Below are positions 9,961 through 19,404 of a stretch of 64,000 bases of DNA, piece by piece. The notes beneath the pieces were generated by a model. The model made no database searches. It was not told where the DNA came from and saw only the letters and a list, made by a program, of their open reading frames with translations. The position numbers and the translations under genes are program-made. Each line of letters opens with the position of its first letter. Within the stretch, counting starts at the first letter, position 1. Source of the stretch: Cosmopolites sordidus (Eukaryota > Arthropoda > Insecta > Coleoptera > Curculionidae); the NCBI GenBank assembly GCA_031761425.1, contig JARFXV010001176.1, positions 124,001-188,000 of the forward strand. Direction: 5' to 3'.

Positions 9961-10609
9961 ATTTTAGTTGGAGTATCAAAGAGCGTTGCTACAATTTCCC
10001 TAATGAAAAACCTCATTAGACTCAACCGTCGTCCATCCGAAACAAGAAAAAAACTGTGTAATAGTTTAATAGCGGTCGTCTGCATCACGTACGCGGCAGT
10101 ATAAGGTTTTAGGGCAGAAACTGTACAGGGATATAACGAGGCTAATTTCGTTGGTTTAGTTGGAGTATAATTGGTAACCCTATACATCATCCCGATAGTA
10201 GTTTTAGGGGGAGGCGCGGGTCTCTGCCAACCGAACAGAAAAGTTTCCGCATGGAGGACGTCAAACCGTCGGTTTGAATACGAACGGTTTTCCTTTTAAG
10301 CTTTTCCGCCAGTCTCGGAGGAAACAGGAGGGAAGGATTATTCGAAAAGTTTTGTTTTCTTAGCAAAGGATTAGGGTCAGTTTTAGAAGCTCTCCATTTT
10401 GGTTTTCTAACTGAAAGACCGATGTAACAAATTTGATGTCAATATAAATGGAGTAATGTTTTGAAGAGATTTTAGAAATCTTATTCGCGTGCTATAAAAA
10501 ATATTTGCCTGGAGGAATTGGCACTTTTATTAGTTCGTTTTTGACACGATACTGCTGCACGAAAGTGTTGTTTTTGCTTCGAAGTGTTGGTTTTGCTTTG
10601 ATTTAGGAT
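9961..10609. other. unassigned
   Basis: No element ends or coding motifs recognised. A 79-codon minus-strand frame (9951-10190) has no features. Confidence 0.4.
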
Positions 10610-11065
10610 TCTGCTATGATTAAAAAGTAACATGACTTTTTAAATAAACCACAAAATATTTATTTGTTCATTTAAGTTTATTTGTCTTCTTCAAAGTACG
10701 CCCCTCTCACTCCAATACAGTTATTTACGAGTATTCAAAACAAATGTTCATACTCGACTTCTGGAATTTCAAAACGGCGTTCACGAAGTAGTTTATTCAA
10801 CCCTGAATACACATGGTGCCATAGCTGGTGAATGTGGTGCTTGTTGAACGGTGTTTAATTGATTTTTGCGAAAAATTGGTGACTATCGAGGTATTGAGGA
10901 GGACTATTGAGATTAATCTTAACTCTTCTTTTTAACTCTTCCAGTAATATATTCAAAGTCTCTAATACTTAATCGGAGAATATTCAATACAAGATCCAAT
11001 GATGAGAAAGATGCGGTCCGGTTGATGCGAAAGGTTTTCCTGAACTAGGTTCATCTTTAACTATT
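10610..11065 (-). pseudogene. mariner MarB, internally deleted
   Basis: ATTAAAAAGTAACATGACTTTTT at 10619-10641 resembles MarB ends. The minus strand then gives the C-terminal block APHSPAMAPCVFRV (third Asp changed to Val) followed by decayed sequence. Further right, 10930-11065 gives IVKDEPSSGKPFAST, the N-terminal RSGRPSTS-type linker. The central half, with the first two catalytic residues, is missing. Only a relic remains. Confidence 0.7.
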
Positions 11066-11397
11066 TCTGTACTAACATCGAGGTCCTTAATTAACTTGTA
11101 TTTTGTTTTGACTCGCAGAGGGCGCAAAGAAAGCTAAAGAGATTACACCACTTTGGCGCTCGGAAAAATAGAAAATAAACATATATTTTTATACCTATTT
11201 TTGACGCAGTTATTAAATATATAAAATAATTTTTACACATATACATAGTACTTCTATGAAGAATTTGAAATAATAACCAATAAAAAAAAATGTCGGAGAT
11301 ATGAGCCATCAAGTTAATACCCTATTTTGAAAATCCTTGCTGATGGTGTAATTATATTCACTGTCAGGCATCGCCTGATTTTTTTCTTATTTAGAAA

Positions 11398-11546
11398 GGT
11401 AATAGCTAAGACGTAGCATAGGATTTTTTTTGTAGAAATGACAGCTGTGCTGAAAAAACTCTGATTTTTATCCAAATTTTGAGCTTAAAAAATATACAAC
11501 TTATGAACATTAAAAAAAATCCTATACTTCGTCTTAGATAACATTA
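11398..11546. repeat. small fold-back
   Basis: TAGCTAAGACGTAGCATAGGA then T-rich at about 11403-11431 is inverted as A-rich then TCCTATACTTCGTCTTAG at 11511-11538. The spacer is about 80 bp and only a few positions mismatch. It could form a hairpin or be a tiny MITE. No target duplication identified. Confidence 0.55.
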
Positions 11547-11880
11547 TAAAGAATATTTTTTGTAAATTTTTACATAACCGGTTAAGTAGAACTTGAGATA
11601 TCTTATACACCAGTTTGAAAAATGTAGTTTCGAAAAAAAACGCAAAAGAAAAACAGTACTGCGTCAATGTCTTAAAACTAAATATTTTCTTTTAAATTAT
11701 CTTCAATCTGCGATCCCTGGACCGTACATGAGGTCTTACTGTCCCCCGATGTCCTCCGACTCCTTTTGAGCAGCTCTTTTCAATTTTCTTGCCACTTTAG
11801 TGTCTTGTTGGACTCCCATGTTGACTATAGATATTCGTTGAGAATCGAAGTTCTCGGCAAATCACAGCGCGATTAAATTA
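11547..11880. other. unassigned flank of the hammerhead repeat
   Basis: No coding motif. The last part probably belongs to the element carrying the ribozyme at 11881. Confidence 0.4.
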
Positions 11881-11923
11881 TCTCCTGATGATGCTAACAT
11901 GGTTAGCGAAACGTGCGTCGAGA
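11881..11923 (+). ncRNA. hammerhead ribozyme motif, type I-like, near consensus
   Basis: Parts in order: TCTC (stem I), CTGATGA (core, 11885-11891), one extra T, GCTAAC-ATG-GTTAGC (perfect 6-bp stem II with a 3-nt loop), GAAA (core, 11908-11911), C-GTGC-G minimal stem III, then TC completing the GTC cleavage triplet at 11917-11919, and GAGA (stem I, pairs with TCTC). A self-cleaving RNA would cut after C11919. A very short stem III and type I topology are typical of hammerheads in Penelope-like elements and animal retrozymes. The unpaired T between core and stem II departs from the textbook form. A relative on the other strand at 61380-61422 keeps the same parts. Confidence 0.72.
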
Positions 11924-11970
11924 ACTTTAAAAAAAGTGATTCGGTGTTTAGGAATAAATCTCTTTGAGTT
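11924..11970 (+). repeat. conserved tail after the hammerhead
   Basis: AAAGTGATTCGGTGTTTAGG then TAAATCTCTTTGAGTT. The same ordered blocks follow the motif at 61380 (minus: AAAGTGATTTTGTGTTTAGT then TAAGTCTCTTCGAGTT) and, more decayed, the one at 12301-12350. Ribozyme and tail therefore moved as one repeat. Confidence 0.65.
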
Positions 11971-12277
11971 TAGTGTTTCACACCCAATGTTCCAATAGAA
12001 AAATTGAACAATAACCTTGTTCAAGGCTTCGACCGCTTGAACCGGTCCGATCGCTATCTGAGTCTCTAGCCGACTCTCTACCACGAGCACTTCTAATTGT
12101 TATAACTTCTGAAATAATTTGAATTTTGAAATGGTTAAACGTTTAAAATATTGCTAAAAGTATAAACAATTTATCTAGCCAAAAAAAATTGATTTTTTGA
12201 AAATATCAAGGTGGTGTAACCCCTAAAGGCAAGGTAAAAAGTATCCCCTAATAGAATATATTTCAGTTTTAGAATTC

Positions 12278-12350
12278 GATTGAATGCTAACATGGTTAGC
12301 GAAACGCACATGGAGTTTAAAAAAGTGATTTAGTATTTACGGGTAAATCT
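12278..12350 (+). repeat. decayed second hammerhead copy
   Basis: GCTAACATGGTTAGCGAAAC here is identical to the stem II and GAAAC part at 11893-11912, about 400 bp upstream in the same orientation. The core CTGATGA is replaced by GATTGA-A, and the cleavage triplet region reads CATGGAG, so cleavage is not expected. The conserved tail follows (AAAAAGTGATTTAGTATTTA). Confidence 0.6.
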
Positions 12351-13645
12351 TTCAGTTTGTAGAATCACTATGCAATACAAGACTGAGTACTTAATATGCC
12401 ACTATTTTTATGTAGAAAAATGAATAACTAAAACAAAGCATTTATTTTCGAATATTTCCAATATTGGTATCAATATTTGCGTTGAAAATTTGATATTATT
12501 TATTTTTCTAATATTTAATCCCTGCAATACATCATGCAATGAATATTTCATAATGGTTTAGGAGTGATCTTACTAGCGTGGTCAAACAAATTTCTAGTTG
12601 TTCGATAGTATTTTTGTCGCGGATTTTAAAATTAAAAATTTTATGAAATGTTATAATAAATTTAATTTCTCAAAATTATTGATTAATGGTTTAAATTGTC
12701 AGAAATAAAATACGTGTTTTAATATTTTTTCCAAATGATTATAAACTTATTTCTATATTTGTTTAAATCCTCGATCCTACGTGGAAAAAAATTATACATT
12801 TAAAGTATAATTAATTTAAAAATTAAAAAAAAATACAGTTATTCCAAAGTTTCAAGTTTTCACTACTGTCTGCAGTCCCCATGAGTGCCTACCTTTTTTT
12901 TTAACATTTATTTGACGCGTTCAATAGTTTATTGAACTTTTTCTAGATTTTCTCCTCGGAAATCATAGATATAAAAAGGAAATATAGCAGATAATATGAT
13001 GGTTCGATGGTAAATGCGCCGATTCGGCCTGATGCATTGGCGGTCGCTCGCACTGATAGCGAAGCCCTGAAATATGCATGCGGCCAGTGTGACGCTCGCC
13101 TATAAATTTTTCGCCATAGTTCGACCGGAGCTCATTTAAAATTTAAAACCGCGGTCGCACACCGCTCTAAATAACACAAAAAAAAGTCGTTGTCACTGGC
13201 CGCGGGCTCGATTCATCGATGTGAGTGTGTGTACTTTATGCCTCGCTGTTATACATAGGCCAACGTCAAATTTATTCACCTTGTTCAAATATTGTGTATC
13301 CATCCAATAAAGAACTTTTTTATGATGATTCTAATGTATCTGCAGCGATAAAAAACTGCTAAATATATTTTTTTGTTATTAACGCCAATCTTCTCAATAC
13401 AATCTGCAATTTTATGATCATTTGCGATTTAAATGCTTTCCTTTGAAGTGGACATGTTTATCTAACAAAAAGGAAATAAATTAAAGTCTAATGATATAAT
13501 ATGATGACTATATGGTAGATGCGATAACAGACACCAACATGGTTTTAATAATTTCTGGAAAATGACCCAAAAATATTAGTGGTGCAGTAATATTTAAATA
13601 TTAATAAATTTTAACTTTATAAAATATTAATATTTTTTTTATAAT
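12351..13645. other. unassigned; AT-rich with one GC-richer island
   Basis: No gene recognised. The part at 13000-13250 is markedly richer in GC than its surroundings (GCCGATTCGGCCTGATGCATT, GACCGGAGCTC, CCGCGGTCGC) and shows no repeat, so it could be single-copy regulatory DNA. That is speculation. Confidence 0.4.
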
Positions 13646-13701
13646 GTTATAAAGTTAATATTTATTATTAATAAATTAATAATAAATATTAACTTTATAA
13701 C
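13646..13701. repeat. 56-bp perfect AT palindrome
   Basis: The arm GTTATAAAGTTAATATTTAT and onward (27 bp, 13646-13672), a 2-bp AA spacer, and its exact complement 13675-13701. Partial copies of the arm precede it at 13600-13640. A cruciform or snap-back product is likely. Confidence 0.9.
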
Positions 13702-13761
13702 AGTTATACAGTGTAATTTTTTTAAAAGCTGACATAGACTAACTTTTTTACAAACAATACT

Positions 13762-14584
13762 TTCCGGTGTTAGCAAATTTCTTTAGTAGCTACTAAAACA
13801 ATATTTTTTTAAATGGCAACACCGTATTTTTTTAACACAATTTGACAAATCTTAAAATTCAAAATAAAAAATGTTATGTCACATTTCTTTATAGGATTAG
13901 TCGTTTTAGAACAATTAGCAAAAACAACTAAAATTATCTGCAGTCGGCAGGAACTAAAAGACGCTAATGTAGCAATAGTAGGCCTTGGAAATTAAACAAA
14001 AATTGTGTTTTTTGAAAGGAGCCATCATTTTTGTGCTTCCAAGAGGATGGGTCACCATCTCAATTTACAGGAAATGTGCGGAATTATCTTCAAGAACTGT
14101 TGTCAGAAAGATGGATAGGAAGAAGGAGTTCAGTTGAGTGGCCTTCAGAAGGTGTGGGGTCAACCTTTAAACTTTTTCCTGTGGTGTTTCTTAAAAACCC
14201 AAATATATACGTGACTGTTCCTAAATCTGTTGATGAACTGAAAGAATCAATTCGACGATAAATTAATAACATTATGCCTAATATGTTGGAAAATGTTAGT
14301 AATAATATTGTTAAAGGAGTTCATTATTTTAGATTACAAGGAGGGCACCAGTTTGAGCATTTATTAAAAAAATAATCATTGATTAGTTTATAAGAGTTAT
14401 TTTTTACTGTTATTTTAAACTATTTTCTTTTAGCAAAAAAGTTCTATTGTTTTTGAATAGCTAATTGATTGTTTTAAAACGGCTACTCCAATAAAGAAAT
14501 GTGACATAACAAATTTTTATTTCAAATTTTATGAGATTTGTTAAATTATGTTAAAAAATATGAAGAAATCTGGCAACACCGGAA
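13762..14584 (+). mobile_element. internally deleted Tc1/mariner-superfamily element with ~100-bp terminal inverted repeats
   Basis: The left end reads TTCCGGTGTTAGCAAATTTC and continues with AACACAATTTGACAAATC, TGTTATGTCACATTTCTTTA and GTTTTAGAACAAT. The right end, reverse-complemented, reads TTCCGGTGTTGCCAGATTTC, AACATAATTTAACAAATC, TGTTATGTCACATTTCTTTA and GTTTTAAAACAAT. The left copy holds about 40 extra bases after the first 20. The repeats enclose only the C-terminal part of a transposase. Length 823 bp. Target duplication not clear. Confidence 0.75.
14023..14375 (+). pseudogene. transposase C-terminal part (WIGRR/FEHL type)
   Basis: The plus strand reads FCFQEDGSPSQFTGNVRNYL around the second Asp (QEDG), then ERWIGRRSSVEWPSEGVG, where the family has WPARSPDLTPLD, so the third Asp is lost. 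Then NIYVTVPKSVDELKESIRR, a stop, INNIMPNMLENVS and GGHQFEHLLKK to a natural end at 14375. Up to the DNA-binding domain and first Asp everything is deleted. The family is a common insect Tc1/mariner-superfamily lineage with an N-terminal DUF4817-type HTH; another member starts at 63840. Confidence 0.8.
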
Positions 14585-14625
14585 TACATTATTGTACACT
14601 TCAAATAAAAAAGTTGACCTTCTAA

Positions 14626-14630
<5 letters not shown>

Positions 14631-14721
<91 letters not shown>
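14631..14721. repeat. (TA)n microsatellite
   Basis: About 45 uninterrupted TA units. A LINE fragment begins immediately after it. Confidence 0.98.
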
Positions 14722-14723
<2 letters not shown>

Positions 14724-15625
14724 ACGGTGCAGACTTAAACCATCTTAGATTTGCGAGATGATATCGTTCTCGTTTCACAAGATTCAGATGAGCTGCAAAG
14801 ACGCATACAAGAGCTTCAAAGGGCTGGCGAAATTTGGCTTAAACATAAACATGAAAAAAAGTCAGATTATGTTCAATAAATTCGCAAATAAATTCTAAGA
14901 CGGAAAATTTCAGTTTTATGGAATGATTTCGAGATTGTGGACCACTTTATATATCTTGGGCAGCGGATTTCAATGGAGGGGGATACTGCCCGGTAGGTGG
15001 AACGGCGTGCTAAATGTGGCTGGCAGGCGTTTGGCAGGCGCAACATGGTGTTTAAGGGCAGACTCCCACTTTACCTAAAAAGAAGTCTTCGATCAGTGCG
15101 TCCTACCCGTTATAACATACGAAAGTAAAACCTGGATACTCACATCGTAATCAATTCAAAAACTACGGGTAGCACAGACGGTAATGGAAAGATATATGCT
15201 TGGCATTACAAGACGAGAGACAAAGTTCTGCGCATGCATCAGGGAACAAACGAAAGTGTGTGACATCATTGGAAGAGTAAAGCAATTCATATGGAGATGG
15301 GCAGGCCATATAGCGAGGCGATGGGACGACAGATGGACCAGGGCAATCCTGGAGTCGATACCGCTTGATCGTAAACGTCCGCGAAGAAGACCGTTAGCAC
15401 GATGGACTGATGACATCGTTAAGTATATAGGACCCGAGTGGCACAGGAAAACCCAGGACCGTGAGAGTTGGAAACATACTGAAGAGGCCTTCATCCTGCA
15501 GTGGATCGAAATTAATTTATTTATTTCTGATGGCAAATTGTATCTTAAAAGACGTATTGATGAACAGTTGAATCCACGTAACACTTTGGGTACAGTGAAG
15601 CATGGTGGTGGTACACGGGCGTAGC
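14722..15625 (+). pseudogene. LINE reverse transcriptase C-terminal part, truncated at (TA)n
   Basis: Reading starts with NGADLNHLRFA, a one-base insertion, then DDIVLVSQDSDELQRRIQEL, the RT catalytic FADD box. It continues FEIVDHFIYLGQRISMEGD, ERRAKCGWQAFGRRN and, in an open frame at 15184-15624, MERYMLGITRRETKFCACIR, the conserved RWAGHIARRWDDRWTRAI, RRRPLARWTDDIVKYI and RESWKHTEEAFILQW. This is the C-terminal signature of RTE-like or related 'endonuclease-reverse transcriptase' LINEs. The endonuclease and most of the RT are missing. The coding sequence starts exactly where the (TA)n ends. Clade not certain. Confidence 0.8.
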
Positions 15626-17660
15626 CAGGATTTAGTTTTGGGGGAGTTTAGTTTGAAGTAAATATAAATAATCGAAGCGTACTTAGCAATTGGGCGGCTT
15701 GTTGCGATGTTTCCTTATTGTGATTAAATTGGAGTTCTTCGAGAGCATTCATAATCGCTGAATAAATTTCCCTGAATCTTATAATAGCTTCATGTTTGTG
15801 GACCTACCGTATTTCACACATTGAGAGCAAGCTTTTTTGGTTACCGACGGGTAGTAGCTCTTGAATTTTTTCTTTCAACAAAGCAGTGCGTTGAGCAGAA
15901 TGTCGAAAGTAGGAACCAACAGACTGCACAATCCCAATGCAATTTCGGACATTTGCTAATGAACATGAATCAGCAATAGCAAGGTTGAGAGAGTGTGCAC
16001 TACAGTGTACATAAAGAGCAAGAGGACATTCTTGGCGAACATAAGCTTGGGCACCGTGCAAATACCCACTCATAGCTGCAGCCCCATCGTAACCTTGACC
16101 AACCACATGAGAACATTCAAGTCCATGCTTTTTCAAAGCTGTAATAATAAGATTTGCGAGACCGGATCATCGAAGACCGAAACATCTCTTTAAGTATATG
16201 GTGTTATTATCTGTAAAATCAACATATCGAAGACATAACGAGACTTGTTCTACACGTCCGATGTCGGTGGTTTCGTCCGCCAGAATTGCAAATAGTTTGG
16301 CTTTCTTTACTTCTTCAATTATTTTATGTTGAATTAATTCACCAGAAATGTCAATTATTTCGTTTTGGATCTGAGGGCTTGTGTACAGGGCATTCTTCTG
16401 TGAAGTATTCAAATGCTCAGCCAGATCTTTATCTCCAGACTCAGCCGCAAACCGCAACAGGGCTCTAAAATTACCATCATTCTGTAGTGGTTGTTCAGGT
16501 TCTGGTGATTCTGGTGTAATTTGTATGCGCCCAGAATCGATTTTACCTCTCAAGGAGATGCCTTGTTTGCCGCAAAAAATTATTGGTTTTACGATAGGGA
16601 TTAGTTTCTTTCGATTCTCCTCTTGTTGTCTCTTGCTTTCAGAAGACAGCTGTTCAGTGACCGAAAAAGCCTGCGAAGACATTCATTTTAGAAAGTTATC
16701 TGCCAGTTCTGAATTTCGCTTGTGGTATCCCGATTTCGCATGAGCTTCAAATATTTCTAAGGCATTTTTCCACTTACAAAAAGGTTCGGTTAACAACTGG
16801 CCGATCCTTTGATGACCGCCTTTACCTTCATCAAGCGAACGTCCCATTACCACGTCAACTCTGCAGTATGCTCCACTTTTATATCCCGAATATGACAACC
16901 AGGAGAATCTCTCCAACCATTTCAATTGAAAGCGCAAGTTTCGTTTTGTGGAAATAGGAAACTTATAATCTCTGGGTGGGTTCCATGGCGTTTTTAAAAT
17001 TTGGACTTTAAAATATTCATCCAAGATTTTTTCTTGATTCGCGTAAAAACCAACATCCAACTTAGCTACAGTTGTAAAAGATGAGGTAACAGGCAAGCTG
17101 GCCTGTTGCAGACTAGATGTAGATTCGGCAGTTGAAGGTATCGAACAGGGCACCAGCGACATGGTATCGATTTCGACATTCGGTATTGTGATTGAGGTCG
17201 AGGTCGAGGGCCCGCTTGTCATCACAGTCTTCTTATCAGCATGCAAGGTAGCTGAAGCTTTGATAGCTAAATCCAAATTTGTTTCTTTATTAGAAACCCC
17301 TTGACTACACCACTTTTTCCAGTGGTCCATACCTTTAAGTTTATCACCCTTCCTTTTTTTCCCCTCCATTTTTCGACAGTAATAATGATTCACGTATCTA
17401 TCCTTAACAAGGTCACCGAATAACACTGCACTAAAATTACTCACTTACACGGTACACTTAATTCTCTTCACTATTCGTTCACCACTTTTCACTTATATTC
17501 GCTTCGAGTTCGCATGGAACAATACTGCCTTAAGCACGGTCACGCGCCGCTTATTTAGCAGCCCAGTAGTAGCCGTCAAGAAACTACCACAAACTTCCAC
17601 AAAGCTCCGCTCATTCCGACCGAGGGGCGTGGCGAATAATCGAGAAACAACGCAAAGTTT
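15618..17660 (-). mobile_element. hAT transposon (TTF-zinc-finger / DUF4371 type), 3' part deleted
   Basis: The left terminus GGGCGTAGCCAGGATTTAG at about 15619 is the usual start of this hAT group (CAGGGGCG.AGCCAGGATTT). The transposase reads leftwards from about 17444. Past residue ~540 the code jumps straight into this terminus, so the C-terminal dimerisation region is deleted. The right terminus was searched for between 17450 and 17700 and not identified. Confidence 0.75.
15660..17444 (-). pseudogene. hAT transposase, three in-frame stops, C-terminus missing
   Basis: One reading frame runs from 17444 through 16683 (stop), 16682-16167 (stop), 16163-15804 (stop) and on to about 15660, without frameshifts. 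Order: a basic N-terminus (KMEGKKRKGDKLKG), a Ser/Thr-rich linker, the TTF-type zinc finger (PWNPPRDYKFP, RFQLKWLERFSWLSYSG, GAYCRVDVVMG where a second Cys is expected, FEAHAKSGYHKRNSE), then DUF4371 (FRALLRFAAESGDKDLAEHL, IQHKIIEEVKKAKLFAIL, ADETTDIGRVEQVSLCLRYV with the first catalytic Asp), GQGYDGAAAMSG (second Asp region) and VHCSAHSLNLAIADS. The stop at 15804 falls in CEIR*VHKHEA, where the family has Trp (CETRW). The glutamate-bearing C-terminal region is gone. It is relatively young: stops without frame loss. Confidence 0.87.
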
Positions 17661-17690
17661 CCATACGATACAAAATAGTTTGACTACTCG
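17461..17690. other. probable hAT 5' flank
   Basis: Non-coding. It contains CACGCGCCGCTTATTTAGCA and GAGGGGCGTGGCGAATAATC. These do not match the left terminus in the expected orientation. Confidence 0.4.
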
Positions 17691-17699
17691 ACACGAATA

Positions 17700-18185
17700 T
17701 TTTTATTTCGTCTAGAACACACAACATATAACTGACCATGTGAGAAGCAATCCGTGTCTAGATCTAAACCGCACAATTCTAAAGATTGTTCCTGAGCTTT
17801 GTTGAAGATGATTGCAAACCTCTTTAAATTGATATAGCATACCCATTGGAATCATAGGAATGCGAGGAATGAGGACATTTTCACCTTTGAATGGTCCTGT
17901 CAAGACTTCTACGTTGCTCATTATTTTACTTCTACTTCTACGTTGCTCATTATTTTTTTTACTGCAAGCCACCTGACGTTGCAAAGCTTTGGCTGGTTAA
18001 TATTTCGCAACATAATAATTGACACGCCAATTTTCAGTTACAGTACGTGTGGTGGATCCCTGGGAGATAGAGTGAATTCAAAAATTGTGTTGGAGAATTA
18101 ACAGCTTCATCTTCAGACGGAGTCGACACTCACAACAGTGTCGACAGACGGCTGTTCACGAAATGAACTCTATGGTAAATGACAC
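17700..18185 (-). pseudogene. Helitron helicase (Pif1-like) C-terminal fragment
   Basis: The minus strand from about 18140 reads STPSEDEAVNSPTQFLNSLY and, after a frame change, IGVSIIMLRNINQPKLCN (the conserved LRN.(D/N)..KLCNGTR block of Helitron helicases). Then come MSNVEVLTGPFKGENVLIP, RIPMIPMGMLYQF, GTIFRIV and SRHGLLLTWSVICCVF, matching the tail QLYVA(C)SRV.. region in decayed form. Helitrons replicate by rolling circle using a Rep-helicase protein. Only the last fifth of the helicase remains. A ~25-bp direct duplication (ATAATGAGCAACGTAGAAGT, 17916-17955) is present in the code. It lies right next to the hAT 5' end. Confidence 0.72.
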
Positions 18186-18438
18186 AGCTCAATTCCAACG
18201 TAGTGTCACACAAAACAACTAAATCAAAATGAAAATAAATCGAAATCTATGAAAATTCAATTTAATAATGCAATCGGAAATATTGAAAATGATAAGTGAC
18301 AGCAGCTATCAAGAAGCATGCTGTCCGGCATGAGCAATGTTTAATATAGCGTGAGCTGCTTTTACACCTAACAGATGGCGCTGTTTTTCAAAAAAAATCA
18401 TGTTTTTACCTGTCACAGGTATGACATAATAAAAAGTA
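18186..18438. other. unassigned
   Basis: No motif recognised. The upper part (18110-18180) may still be Helitron coding sequence. Confidence 0.35.
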
Positions 18439-18440
18439 TA

Positions 18441-19278
18441 CAACTTTGCTCCCGCCGTTTTTTTTTTCAAAATTCAAGACTTTACTGGAAAAAACTGGTT
18501 ATACATTTATGATTCAAAGTATTGTCCATCGTTGGCCACTACTTTCTTCCATCTTTCAGGCAGCATTCGAATCCCGCGTTGAAACACTGGTTATCTTTTG
18601 AAGCGATCCACGAAACGGTCCAATTTTTGATTTCTTCATAAGGCCGGAAGTGCTGATCCGCCAGGCCGTGTGCCATCGACCGAAATAGTTGATAGTTTGA
18701 GGGAACAACGTCTGAAGAATACGGCGGGTCGAATAGGACTTCCCATTTCAACGTTTCCAAATATGTTTTGACCAGTGACGGCTGGTGGGTTTTTAAAGTG
18801 GGAGGGCGTAGAAAAAAATTATGCTGCTGAATATTTTTTTTGCTTTCCCCTTCCTCCTTTTTACTTCTCGTGCTACTGAAACCCCATATAGGAGGTGAAT
18901 CAGGAAATGGAGTCCTGATCAGGAGTTAAAGGAAAGAAAATGAATCCCTTCCGTTTTTGGCTTTTAAGCAACTGTTCACGAGTAAACAAACGGCCTTGAA
19001 CATCTTTCGGATTCGGAACGGAACTAGTATGGCACCAAATATCCTTGCTTCTGGGTCATTCCCAAGTCTTTGCGGCATTTTGAAACTGTTTGTTGAGTCA
19101 CTCTCAATGATCTTGCCAACTCTTCTTAACTTTGCCACGAGTCTTCCTTAAGCAATGCCTACTCATAGCGTATGAGTGTTCTTACTCATGTTCTTCCACT
19201 CATAGTGGCTTTACCATAAGTGTCTGAGAGCCTTAACCGCAGATTTCTATCTATAGAAAAATGGTAAGAGCAAAGTTG
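18441..19278 (-). mobile_element. mariner (second family), internally deleted, TA-flanked
   Basis: Ends CAACTTTGCTC.. on the left (18441) and its complement ..GAGCAAAGTTG on the right (to 19278), each bounded by TA. Length 838 bp. Coding remains are the N-terminal and C-terminal parts only. Confidence 0.75.
18539..19140 (-). pseudogene. mariner transposase, N- and C-terminal parts joined by deletion
   Basis: From 19140 the minus strand gives ARMTEVTQQTVSK-like HTH sequence after frame correction, SELNPKDVQGRLFTREQLLK and SQKRKGFIF. That is the stretch that in mariners precedes the first Asp (..RIVTGDEKW), which is missing. It resumes with LFDPPYSSDVVPSNYQLFRS (third-Asp block, Asp replaced: SSDVVPSN) and MAHGLADQHFRPYEEIKNW up to FECCLKDGRK at 18539. 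This sequence type differs from MarA and MarB and resembles the capitata/mellifera-like mariners. Confidence 0.78.
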
Positions 19279-19404
19279 TATCCTTTTTCTCTTTTAGGTA
19301 TATAAAAACACACAAAGTTGTATAAAAATTGCAAAGCAATCGTTGAAGAACTTTCAGAGATTTAAGATTTTGAACAAACAAAGTAACATTTTTATTGAGG
19401 CTTA

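Noticed and set aside
14538..14778. Open frames on both strands rich in YIYI
   Set aside because: Direct translation of the (TA)n tract; the same applies at 36670-37102, 50424-50816 and 51013-51262.
16286..16743. Plus-strand frames of 60-120 codons
   Set aside because: Antisense to the hAT transposase, no motif of their own.
17460..17690. Right terminal repeat of the hAT element (GAGGGGCGTGGCG)
   Set aside because: It lies in the wrong orientation relative to the left terminus and matches too few bases.
18112..18160. Hairpin GTCGACACT..AGTGTCGAC as a Helitron 3' end
   Set aside because: It lies within or upstream of the helicase reading direction and is not followed by CTRR at a plausible end.
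18926..19151. Plus-strand 64-codon frame
   Set aside because: Antisense to the mariner N-terminal region.
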